Shown piece by piece: positions 43,698 through 51,370 of a DNA stretch of 64,000 nucleotides. How positions within the stretch are numbered: position 1 is the first letter of the stretch; each line of letters begins with the position of its first letter. This DNA comes from QHXN01 sp032162705. GTDB taxonomy: Bacteria > Acidobacteriota > Blastocatellia > Pyrinomonadales > Pyrinomonadaceae. The notes beneath the pieces were generated by a model. The model searched no databases, was not told the origin of the DNA, and was given only the letters and a program-made list of their open reading frames with translations. Location: positions 21,584-85,583 of the forward strand of contig JAVRON010000024.1 in assembly GCA_032162705.1 (NCBI GenBank). Direction: 5' to 3'. The translations under genes and the position numbers were made by a program.

Positions 43698-44531
43698 ATG
43701 GCCGAACTGGAAGTCGAAAACACTCTGCGCGAGATACGCGAGCGCGTGCTCGCCGACGCTGGGCGGCGCGCGCCGACGGTGGCCGCCGCGAGTGTGCGCG
43801 GCATGCCGCCGGGACTCGCGCCGGGCGCGGACGAGTCGGCGGGAGGCGCGGGCGAAGCGCTCGCGCGCATGGACGCGAACCTCTCCACGACGGGTCGCGC
43901 CTGGTCGCGTCTGCCGCCGCTGCTGAGCTATCGTCGCGGTCGCGCCGCGCGTCTCGAACTCTGGCTCAAGCGACAGGTCAAGCGCGCCACGCACTGGTTC
44001 ACATGGGAACAGGTCAACTTCAACTCCGCCGCCCACCACGCACTTGGAGACGCGCGCTCGGCGCTGGCCGCGCACGAACACGCACTCGAACGCTTGCAGT
44101 CAGAACTCGCTGCCTCACTCGTCGCCTCGCTACGAGACTTACGCGCGGAGGCGGAGGAGGACAGGTCGCGCGTCTCGGAGCTGCACGCACGGCTCGCACG
44201 CGCGGAGGCTCACTTCGACGCGGGCGCGGCGCAACTGCGCGAGACGCTCGCCGCAGGCATTGAGCGGCTCGTCGAAGAGCAGCGAGCGCTGGCCGCGGCC
44301 TTGCGCGAAGGCTTGCGCGAAGAGCAGCGCGCCCAAATCCACGCGCGCGCCGCGGAGCTTCGGAGCGAGATGCACGACCGCGTCGATGGGCTGCTCGAAG
44401 AACAGCGCGTCTGTTTCAAACAGCTCTCGCTCGAAACGGGCGAGGCCGCCGTCATGCACGACCGTGCCCGCCGCCAGATCGAAGCCCGGCTCGAAGAACT
44501 GGAGAAGAAAGCAGTGACGAGTGAGAAGTGA
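43698..44531 (+). CDS. Coiled-coil protein of the glycan region, function unknown
   Basis: A 277-residue protein with no signal peptide. Residues 1-75 are Ala/Gly-rich. Then comes a basic segment with WLKRQVKRATHWFTWEQVNFN, a motif seen at the start of some polysaccharide-cluster methyltransferases, followed by a long alpha-helical coiled coil (about 110-275). No catalytic motif is visible. It could be a length-control or scaffolding partner for the Wzt-like ATPase upstream or the methyltransferase downstream, by analogy to WbdD-type coiled coils; this is inference. The last residues (TSEK) and the stop come from a heptamer repeat. Confidence 0.75.
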   Translation: MAELEVENTLREIRERVLADAGRRAPTVAAASVRGMPPGLAPGADESAGGAGEALARMDANLSTTGRAWSRLPPLLSYRRGRAARLELWLKRQVKRATHWFTWEQVNFNSAAHHALGDARSALAAHEHALERLQSELAASLVASLRDLRAEAEEDRSRVSELHARLARAEAHFDAGAAQLRETLAAGIERLVEEQRALAAALREGLREEQRAQIHARAAELRSEMHDRVDGLLEEQRVCFKQLSLETGEAAVMHDRARRQIEARLEELEKKAVTSEK

Positions 44532-44590
44532 CGAGTGACAAGATAAGAACTGTCTTCAACTCGTCACCTGCCACTCGTCACTTGTCACTG
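44512..44590. repeat. Heptamer inverted-repeat element 6 (AGTGACG units)
   Basis: Left arm 44512-44549 and right arm 44556-44590 consist of AGTGACG/AGTGAGA units and complements. The left arm holds the stop codon of the coiled-coil gene; the right arm ends 6 bases before the methyltransferase ATG. Confidence 0.9.
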
Positions 44591-44596
44591 CTCTTA

Positions 44597-45925
44597 ATGA
44601 AAGACGACCTTTATCAACGCGCGGGGGTCGAAGACCTCGCGGAGTTCTACCGCACGAAGTTCGTCTCCGACGAGGTGCTCGACGCGCGTTACTTTCGCGC
44701 GCTCGACCGCTTCGACATGCGTTTCGCTCGGACGATATGGGTCTATGACAACGTGCGCGCAGGCTCTGTGGTGCTCGACCTCGGCTGCGGCGCAGGGATG
44801 CTCGCGCTCCTCAAGCGCAAGGGCGTCGTGCTCGCGGGCGTCGATCTCTCGCCGGAGTGCGCGCTGGCCTCGCGCCGCAACGGCTACGACGTGGGGCTGG
44901 CCGCCGAACTCACGCGACTCCCTTTCAAAGACGCGAGCTTCGACTATGTCGTGAGCCTCGATGTGCTCGGCCATGTTCCCTTCGAGGAGAAGGACGCTGT
45001 GCTCCGGGAAGTCCGGCGCGTGCTCCGCCCCGCGGGCGTGACGCTGCACGGCATCGAGTGTACAGACCGCCGCGCGCAGAAGAGTTATGAAGAGATGACC
45101 GCCGAAGAGTTGCGGCGCTTCGTCTCGGTGGACGGCCACGTCGGGCTTGAAGAGGAGCAGGAGCACGCCGAGCGCTTCCGCCGCTTCTTCCAGTGCGTCG
45201 CGTGGGAGCCGCGCTACGCGCTCTGTCTTTCGAGCGAGGAGTTCGTCAAGCAGCGCGACGAGTATGGGCTGCCCTTCGAGACGGACTTCGTCGAGTACCT
45301 GCGTGGACTCTCCCATAGCGAGCGCAGGGCCTTCGACATGGCGATGGGCTACGTCTTCGGCAAAATCTCAGACCTTCATGTCCGCCTCCCCAAAAGCGGC
45401 CTCTACGTTCTGGTCAAAGCCTCCGATGCGCCGCTGGGCCCCTTCTACAACGAGCACCGCGACCGCTCCGCGCTCTTCACGAACGAGACGACCGAAGCGT
45501 CCTCTGAAGACACGACGCGCGCCTTCTGCCTCGACCGCGCCGCCGAGTTCGACGAAGGCTGGTACGAGCCGAACGTTCTGCCGCCCGTCGCGCGCTGGAT
45601 GAAGGGACGCGGACGCCTGCGCTTCCATTCGTCCGCGCTCTCCGCGCTGCGGCTCGACCTCACCACGCATATGCCCGACCTCCAGACAAGTCCGCTCGGC
45701 CTCGAACTCTCGCTCAACGGCCAACGCCTCTCTGCCCTCTCGCTCTTCCGACACGGCTGGCTCGAACTCATCATCGAAGTCCCCGACGAGATGGCGAACG
45801 CGGGCGGCGACTACGAACTTGAGATTCGCGCCGACCGCACATGGCAGCCGCGCCCCGAAGACACGGAGAACCGCGACGACCGAGAGCTTTCAATCTCCGT
45901 CTGTAACATCGAAGCATTTGTATAA
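44597..45925 (+). CDS. SAM-dependent methyltransferase with C-terminal beta domain
   Basis: A 442-residue class I methyltransferase. The SAM site is VVLDLGCGAG (58-67), followed by GVDLSPECA and FDYVVSLDVLGHV. The C-terminal 120 residues (from about 320) form a beta-rich domain of unknown type with FHSSALSALRLDLTTHMPDL. The ATG at 44597 is preferred because earlier codons lie in a heptamer repeat. Cotranscribed with the coiled-coil and Wzt-like genes, so it may cap or decorate the exported glycan, as WbdD does; the acceptor is not known. Confidence 0.87.
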   Translation: MKDDLYQRAGVEDLAEFYRTKFVSDEVLDARYFRALDRFDMRFARTIWVYDNVRAGSVVLDLGCGAGMLALLKRKGVVLAGVDLSPECALASRRNGYDVGLAAELTRLPFKDASFDYVVSLDVLGHVPFEEKDAVLREVRRVLRPAGVTLHGIECTDRRAQKSYEEMTAEELRRFVSVDGHVGLEEEQEHAERFRRFFQCVAWEPRYALCLSSEEFVKQRDEYGLPFETDFVEYLRGLSHSERRAFDMAMGYVFGKISDLHVRLPKSGLYVLVKASDAPLGPFYNEHRDRSALFTNETTEASSEDTTRAFCLDRAAEFDEGWYEPNVLPPVARWMKGRGRLRFHSSALSALRLDLTTHMPDLQTSPLGLELSLNGQRLSALSLFRHGWLELIIEVPDEMANAGGDYELEIRADRTWQPRPEDTENRDDRELSISVCNIEAFV

Positions 45926-45936
45926 TGGGCGGAAGA

Positions 45937-46434
45937 GAATTCACATGGATGGACAGGATGGACAGGATAGAAAAAGGAAGTAGGAGCTAAGGATTATGCT
46001 TCACGAAGACCTCACGGCGAAGGCGCTGGAAGCGTGTTTTGAGGTGGCGAAAGAACTGGGGCTGGCTTTCTTGAATCGGTCTATGAGAAAGCCTTAGTCG
46101 TGGCGCTCCGCCAGAAAGGTCTCGACGCAAAGGAACAGTTTCCTCTGGCTGTTAAATTTCGCGGACAGGTGGTCGGCGAGTTCTTTGCCGACATTCTGCT
46201 GGAAGACAAAGTCATCATTGAGCTAAAGGCCGCGCGCGCACTCACGACAGAACATCAGGCTTAGGTCATCAACTATCTCAAAGCCACCAGCATCGAAGTT
46301 GGGCTGCTCGTCAACTTCGGCAACCCCCGGATCGAATTCAAACGGCTCCACCGTTACAAAGAAGACTCGCCGGTATCACTCAAAACAATCCTTTAATTCC
46401 TTAATCCTGTTCATCCTGTCCATCCATGTGAATT
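45937..46434. mobile_element. GGATGGACA-type inverted-repeat element, copy B, enclosing a nuclease pseudogene
   Basis: Left arm 45937-45968 and right arm 46404-46434 are near-perfect inverted copies of each other, starting GAATTCACATGG and built of ATGGACAGG units. Between them is a single decayed GxxExxY/PD-(D/E)XK gene. The same arms without a gene occur at 1599-1747. This arrangement suggests a small mobile element, but mobility is inferred and no target-site duplication was established. Confidence 0.6.
45996..46396 (+). pseudogene. Decayed GxxExxY protein (PD-(D/E)XK nuclease superfamily)
   Basis: From the ATG at 45996 the frame reads MLHEDLTAKALEACFEVAKELG and then breaks. Adding one G in the G-run at about 46058-46061 restores GFLESVYEKAL, the motif that names the family. 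The second part reads through FADILLEDKVIIELKA, carrying the nuclease Asp and Glu-x-Lys, then EHQA, an in-frame TAG at 46262 (where Gln is expected), and VINYLKATSIEVGLLVNFG up to TAA. One frameshift and one nonsense mutation make it inactive. The family is about 130 residues long, as here. It is framed by inverted repeats. Confidence 0.85.
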
Positions 46435-46449
46435 ACCCTACCGCAGCAT

Positions 46450-47214
46450 CTACTCCTCATCGGGACGGAGACCGAGGCGTGCGTCGAGGCGTGCGCGCAA
46501 GGCGCGGAAGTGGTCTTCGGGGACGGCGGCGATTGAGCGTTGGAGGCGTGTGACGACCGGCTCGATCTCGCGCTCTTCTTCCGGCTCGACCTCTTCGATG
46601 GCCTCGGCCACGTGTTCGGGGCGTGCGCGGCCCGCGAGCCTGCGCAGGCTCCCGGCCAGAAGCGCGGCGGCTCCGCGCAGCACACGCTTCGACTGGCGAA
46701 AGGTTCCGCCGACCGCGCCCTCCAGAGGCTTGATCGGAGCCTCGCGGCAGACGGCCCCAATCGCCTCGCTCACCGCGCGCGCACCTCGCAAGTCCAGCGG
46801 ACTCTGACCGTCCGCGCGCCGCTGCATCGAGTAGCTCAGGAGATAACCGAAGTGGTACGTGCGGCTCGTCAAATCCGCTGCGCGCTTCCATTCGAGGAAG
46901 TAGAAGACTTTGCGGAAGACCGCCTTCAAAGGGTAGACAAACACCGCCGCGATGCAGCCGCGCACGCAGCCCCTTTCGCGCTCCGCGACGAGCACGTCCA
47001 ACTCGTCATCCTTCAAGGCTCGCCCGTTCGCCGCCGCCAGACTCCGCACCAGACGCTTGCGAAAGTAGTTCTTCGCAAGATCATCGAGGATGGGGACGGG
47101 AATCAGCGGCGTCAGCCCCGTAAGTACCGCATGCGTGACGAGGCTCCGCTGGCTGCCCGCCTCACGCTGGCTGCTCGCCTCGCGCGTCTGCGCCTTGTTC
47201 ACACTCTCCGACAT
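46450..47214 (-). CDS. Conserved-looking hypothetical protein
   Basis: A 254-residue protein I do not recognise. The start at 47214 has GGAGG five bases upstream. After a Gln/Ser-rich N-terminus come hydrophobic segments THAVLTGLTPLIPVPILDDLAK and CIAAVFVYPLKAVFRKVFYFLEW, the latter after a CVRGC pair. The C-terminal part is helical and acidic (EEVEPEEEREIEPVV). It could associate with the membrane. It is divergent from the GT4 gene with a spacer of 53 bases. No functional claim is made. Confidence 0.7.
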   Translation of the reverse strand: MSESVNKAQTREASSQREAGSQRSLVTHAVLTGLTPLIPVPILDDLAKNYFRKRLVRSLAAANGRALKDDELDVLVAERERGCVRGCIAAVFVYPLKAVFRKVFYFLEWKRAADLTSRTYHFGYLLSYSMQRRADGQSPLDLRGARAVSEAIGAVCREAPIKPLEGAVGGTFRQSKRVLRGAAALLAGSLRRLAGRARPEHVAEAIEEVEPEEEREIEPVVTRLQRSIAAVPEDHFRALRARLDARLGLRPDEE

Positions 47215-47267
47215 ATTCACCTCCGTGTTCGGGTGCATGATACAGTACCGCGCACGTTCTGACCTGC

Positions 47268-48323
47268 ATGGCGATTCGCAACATACTTATCTGCACGACA
47301 CAGGTGCCGTTCACCACGGGCGGCGCGGAGGCGCACGTCGAGGGACTCAGGCGCGCGCTCGAAGAGGCGGGCTACAACGCCGAGGTGGCGGCGCTGCCCT
47401 TCAAGTGGTATCCGCCCTCGGAGATCATGCGCGGCACGCTCGCATGGCGTCTGCTCGACGTGACGGAGTCCAACGGCAAGCCCATCGACCTCGTCATCGG
47501 AATGAAATTTCCGGCCTACACGGTCGCGCACCCGCGCAAAGTCTTGTGGGTCATGCACCAGTACCGCTCGGCCTACAATCTCTGGGGCACGCCCTTCGAT
47601 GACCTCTCGACCTATCCCGACGGCGCACGCGCGCGCGACCTCGTGCGTCACTGCGACGAGCGCTTTATCCCCGAGGCGCGCAAGGTCTTCGCTAACTCGC
47701 GCACAGTGGCCGAGCGTCTCGCGCGCTATAACCGCATCGAGAGCGAGCCGCTCTATCATCCGCCGCCGCGCGCCGCGCGTCTTCACGCGGGCGCACAGGG
47801 CGACTACGTCTTCTACCCGAGCCGGCTTGAGCCGCAGAAGCGACAGGAGCTTCTGATCGAGGCTTTGAGTTTCGTACGCACGCCCGTCCGCGCGATCTTC
47901 GCGGGCGCGGCGCGCGAACGCACGCACTACGAGTCTCTTGTCAAACAGTACGGCGTCGGCGACCGCGTCGAGCTAAAGGGCTTCGTGAGCGAGGAGGAGA
48001 TAATCGAGTTGTATGCGAACGCACTCGGCGTCTGCTATCTCCCGTTCGACGAGGACTACGGCTACGTGACGCTGGAAGGCATGCTCTCGTCGAAGCCGGT
48101 CATCACGGCTCGCGACGGAGGCGGCGCGACCGAGTTCGTCGAGCACGGCGTCGATGGTCTCATCTCAGACCCGGAACCGCGTGCGCTCGCCGAGTGTCTC
48201 GACGAGATGTTCGCCGACCGCGCACGCGCACGCCGCATGGGCGAGCGTGGACGCGAGAAGCTGCTCGCGTTGAATCTCTCCTGGCAGAACGTCGTCGAGA
48301 AGATTATCTCTGCGGCGGGTTGA
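47268..48323 (+). CDS. GT4-family glycosyltransferase
   Basis: A 351-residue GT-B enzyme that uses a nucleotide sugar. The N-domain begins ILICTTQVPFTTGGAEAHVEGL, with the donor-helix glycine pair. The C-domain has VFYPSRLEPQKRQELLIEAL, GFVSEEEIIELYANA, and the E-x7-E region LEGMLSSKPVITARDGGGATEFV. No signal peptide or membrane segment. It presumably extends the envelope glycan made by this region. The acceptor and sugar cannot be read. A hairpin element follows the gene. Confidence 0.9.
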   Translation: MAIRNILICTTQVPFTTGGAEAHVEGLRRALEEAGYNAEVAALPFKWYPPSEIMRGTLAWRLLDVTESNGKPIDLVIGMKFPAYTVAHPRKVLWVMHQYRSAYNLWGTPFDDLSTYPDGARARDLVRHCDERFIPEARKVFANSRTVAERLARYNRIESEPLYHPPPRAARLHAGAQGDYVFYPSRLEPQKRQELLIEALSFVRTPVRAIFAGAARERTHYESLVKQYGVGDRVELKGFVSEEEIIELYANALGVCYLPFDEDYGYVTLEGMLSSKPVITARDGGGATEFVEHGVDGLISDPEPRALAECLDEMFADRARARRMGERGREKLLALNLSWQNVVEKIISAAG

Positions 48324-48362
48324 AATATTTTTCTTTCCGCTTGAGTCTTGCGTGAGTTGATA

Positions 48363-48468
48363 TTCACCGCAGAGGCGCTGCGAACGCAGAGGTTGCGCAG
48401 AGGATTGAGGGATTTCAACGCTCAACCCTCTGCGCAACATCTGTGCCCTCCGCGCCTCTGCGGTGAAC
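48363..48468. repeat. CACCGCAGAGGCG inverted-repeat element, copy 2
   Basis: Left arm 48363-48402 (TTCACCGCAGAGGCGCTG...) and right arm 48421-48468 (...GCGCCTCTGCGGTGAAC) flank a short AT-rich loop. It has the same ends as the element at 29390-29495. Confidence 0.9.
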
Positions 48469-48507
48469 CGCCCTCCCCGTGACGCTCAAGCAATGCTCAC
48501 AAATACC

Positions 48508-51273
48508 TCAAGGCTCAAGCGGCCTGTTCTTATACTCCTCCGATTCGAGAAAGGCGCGGCTGATGCTGCGGTAGTCGCCCGTGCGTGCGAGCACGTCGCG
48601 CCAGAAGTCGAGGCCGCCGAGGTCTCGGTCGGGCGGGTCTTCGGGGTTGCGACCGAGGTATCCGAAGAAGTGTACGAGCACGTAAGCCGTGTCGTACTCG
48701 CGCGCGTAGAACCTCTCGTCGTCTGCGACGTGCAGCAGGATGGAGGCGCGCGACTCCGTACCCGCGTCGAGCCGCTTGACGATGGCGTCGCCCTCTTTCG
48801 CATCCAGCCCGGCGTGAGACGAAAGCGCCGCGACGAACTCGGCGTTCGTACGCACGCCGTAAGCTTTCTCGAACTCCTCTCCCGCCATCAACTCTTCGAC
48901 GAGCGCGCGGCGGTTGGCTTCGAGCCGCTGCTCCCACCCTCGCGCGCCGATGAAGAGGCCACGACCGATGAAGCTCAACGCGTCCATGAACTCTGCCCTG
49001 CGCGGCATCCGACCATAGGAGGCTTTGAAGAGTCGATAGACGAAGAAGCTCGTGCGCGGAAACTCGGCGAGCAGCGCGTAAGGGTCTTGACCGATGCGCG
49101 AGGCCAGTTCGCGCGGCGCAGGAGTTGTGAGTTCGCGCGGCGCGGGCCTAGCGAGTTCACGCGGCGCGGGCGCGGCGTTCGTGCGCGCCCGCGCGTCGTA
49201 GATCGTGATGCCTGCGCCGCGATAGACGGCTGTGAAGTTGGACTCGAAGAAAGAGGTGTCGGCCTTCAACTCGCGCCTCTCCGCTTCGCCGAGGTAGACG
49301 TAATCGACGCCGTAATATTGTAGAAGCTCAAGGGCGTTCGGTGCGCCCGCGTAGATTCTGCGCACGTCCGCCTCGCGCTCGCGGAACTCATAGCCGTGCC
49401 CCCAGAGCCACGCGGTCGCGCCGCGCACGACGGGGCGACCCGCCAGACACAGCACGGGTTGATTGATGACGGGCGCGGTCAGAAAGAGTGCGCGAGGCGG
49501 CGTGTACGCTCGCGCGAACTGCGCTGCGTCGAAGTCCGCGTCCGTGAAGAGACGCGAAGAGGCACGGCTCTCAGCCTGTAGCGCCGCGAGTCCGGTCGCG
49601 ACCGAGCAGAGAACAAGCAGGAGTGCGAGCGGCGCGGTCAGAAGTCGCAAACGGCGCGCACGCGCTAAGTGGACGAGCCAGCGTGCGATGAGGACGCTAT
49701 TGAGCGCGTGCCAGTAGTATGTGAGCTTGCCGTTGTCGAAGACGTTCGGCGAGACGACGACGACGAGGCTGAAGACGAGGAGCAGGACAAAGGCTAGATA
49801 GAAACTCTTCCACACGCGAGGCGCATCGAGCCATGCCGGAACGGCGAGCAGTAGCGGCAGCCCGAAGTTGCGCAGCATGTAGAGAGTGAATGATGGCGCG
49901 TCGTTGCCCATCCATCCGGGTTGCAGGCGCAGTATGCCGCCCGTTGCCGCGGCGTGGCGCGCGAGGTCGAGCAGGTACGGCGCGGCCAGCAGCACGGCGG
50001 GCGTCCAGAAGGCAAGCCAAGCTCGGCGCGGTCGCATGACGAAGAGAAAGACGCTGACGAGTCCGACCGCGATGTACGTGTGCGTGTGAAAGAGTGGCAG
50101 CAATCCCGCGAGCACGCCCGCCGCGAGCATGAGCGTCACGCCCCCCGGCTCCCTTCTTCCGTCGTTGCTCTCATCTTCGACCTCGGCTGGATGAGCGGGG
50201 CGGAAGCCCGACCGTGAGGGAGGGCGTGTAACCTCCGACACTCCGCCCTGCGGCGGTTGAGACGCTCTCCCTGACGGTCGGGCTTCCGCCTCTACCTTTG
50301 ACGCTTTGAGGTCGTCCCGACGACGCCACACAGACGCGAAGAGCGTGAAGATCATCAGCGCGGCGGGCAGGCCGTAGAGGCTCGCGCGCTGCGGCAGGAA
50401 GGTATCGGTGATGAGGTTCGTCCAGTGAATCCCGCGCGACCAGTCGTTCGCGTAGTGGACGCCGAGCGTGCTCCAGAAATGTGGAAAGCTGTGGCCGCTC
50501 TGCCGCCAGTCGCCGTAGAGATTGGTAAAGCCGAGGCCGCCGTTCAGAAGGAACAGAAGCGTTGCCAGCGCCGCCGCCAGAGCACCGCGCGCGATACGCA
50601 TGGCGAGCGAGTAGAAGAGGCCGGTCGTTAAGAGCGCCAGCGGCAACGCCGTCGCCAGCAGCGCCGCGCGCAAAGAGAGACCCGCGGCCACGAGCACCGC
50701 CGCGTGGAAGTCCGGCATGAAAGGGTAGAGCAATGCCTCGGGCGGCATCGGCGTGTAGACGGGCGGGAAGTTCTCGCCGTAGAGAAACGACGAGGCGAGC
50801 GCCGCATGAAAGCTCAGGTCGTACCAGGCGCTCCCGCCCGAATAGACGCCGCCCTCGCCCTGAGCGAACGTGTGAGTCGAGAACAGATGCCAGTAGATTG
50901 GCGCGAAGAGAATGAGCACGGACGCGAGGCCGAGATGCTTACGTCGGAAGAGTTCGAGGTTCTCACGTCGGAACAAGTCTCGCGCGTGGCGACGCGGCCA
51001 GACGCTTACCCCTTCGCGTCGCAGGCGCAAGAGCACGGGCGCGAGCAGGAGCGCAGCCGCCAGCCATATAAACGCGGTCGCCCACGCGACGAGCGCATGC
51101 GTCAGACGCCCCTGCCAGCGTGCGAGCGCGTAGACGAAGACGGTCGCAAACATCCACCCCACGACCATCCCCCAGCACACAAGCTCCGCCGCGTCGAGCG
51201 TCCCGCGCAGCACGCGCCGCGTCACGCACACACCGAGCAGCGCCGCCCCCGTAAGAAAAAGTAGCGCGAGCAT
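48508..51273 (-). CDS. GT-C-like polytopic membrane protein with C-terminal DUF4214-like module
   Basis: About 921 residues from the ATG at 51273 (MLALLFLTGAALLG); earlier codons lie in a heptamer repeat. Around a dozen membrane helices fill residues 1-600, with a large periplasmic loop (YWHLFSTHTFAQGEGGVYSG) and DLSFH, as in GT-C lipid-sugar-dependent transferases. Residues about 328-359 are encoded by an inserted repeat. The last 200 residues are homologous to the secreted DUF4214 protein at 62924: VLVHFFGYLGRNPEDPPDRD and ISRAFLESEEYKNR. A periplasmic sugar transfer role is inferred; no sequence proves catalysis. Confidence 0.8.
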   Translation of the reverse strand: MLALLFLTGAALLGVCVTRRVLRGTLDAAELVCWGMVVGWMFATVFVYALARWQGRLTHALVAWATAFIWLAAALLLAPVLLRLRREGVSVWPRRHARDLFRRENLELFRRKHLGLASVLILFAPIYWHLFSTHTFAQGEGGVYSGGSAWYDLSFHAALASSFLYGENFPPVYTPMPPEALLYPFMPDFHAAVLVAAGLSLRAALLATALPLALLTTGLFYSLAMRIARGALAAALATLLFLLNGGLGFTNLYGDWRQSGHSFPHFWSTLGVHYANDWSRGIHWTNLITDTFLPQRASLYGLPAALMIFTLFASVWRRRDDLKASKVEAEARPSGRASQPPQGGVSEVTRPPSRSGFRPAHPAEVEDESNDGRREPGGVTLMLAAGVLAGLLPLFHTHTYIAVGLVSVFLFVMRPRRAWLAFWTPAVLLAAPYLLDLARHAAATGGILRLQPGWMGNDAPSFTLYMLRNFGLPLLLAVPAWLDAPRVWKSFYLAFVLLLVFSLVVVVSPNVFDNGKLTYYWHALNSVLIARWLVHLARARRLRLLTAPLALLLVLCSVATGLAALQAESRASSRLFTDADFDAAQFARAYTPPRALFLTAPVINQPVLCLAGRPVVRGATAWLWGHGYEFREREADVRRIYAGAPNALELLQYYGVDYVYLGEAERRELKADTSFFESNFTAVYRGAGITIYDARARTNAAPAPRELARPAPRELTTPAPRELASRIGQDPYALLAEFPRTSFFVYRLFKASYGRMPRRAEFMDALSFIGRGLFIGARGWEQRLEANRRALVEELMAGEEFEKAYGVRTNAEFVAALSSHAGLDAKEGDAIVKRLDAGTESRASILLHVADDERFYAREYDTAYVLVHFFGYLGRNPEDPPDRDLGGLDFWRDVLARTGDYRSISRAFLESEEYKNRPLEP
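50200..50292. repeat. GAAGCCCGACCGT inverted-repeat element inside a coding sequence
   Basis: Left arm 50200-50227 and right arm 50262-50292 match the arms of the element at 7880-7977. Here it lies in frame inside the GT-C-like gene and is translated as a Pro/Ser/Arg-rich loop (EAEARPSGRASQPPQGG and on) between two membrane helices. Confidence 0.88.
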
Positions 51274-51281
51274 TTTGAAAA

Positions 51282-51370
51282 CAGTGATAAGTGACAAGTG
51301 ATGAGTGATAAGAAAGAACAGCCGCCGGTTTTTCTTATCACTCATCACTTGTCACTCATCACTTGTCACT
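51282..51370. repeat. Heptamer inverted-repeat element 7 (AGTGATA/AGTGACA units)
   Basis: Left arm 51282-51317 and right arm 51330-51370 flank a loop of about 12 bases. The element fills the spacer between the two DUF4214-tailed genes and supplies the stop codon (51359-51361, minus strand) of the upstream one. Confidence 0.92.

Noticed and set aside
42557..43888. 443-codon minus-strand frame opposite the Wzt-like gene
   Set aside because: No domain, and it would cover a gene with intact Walker and signature motifs.
45996..46396. Intact GxxExxY gene by programmed frameshift
   Set aside because: A downstream in-frame TAG in addition to the G-run shift makes decay more likely than recoding.
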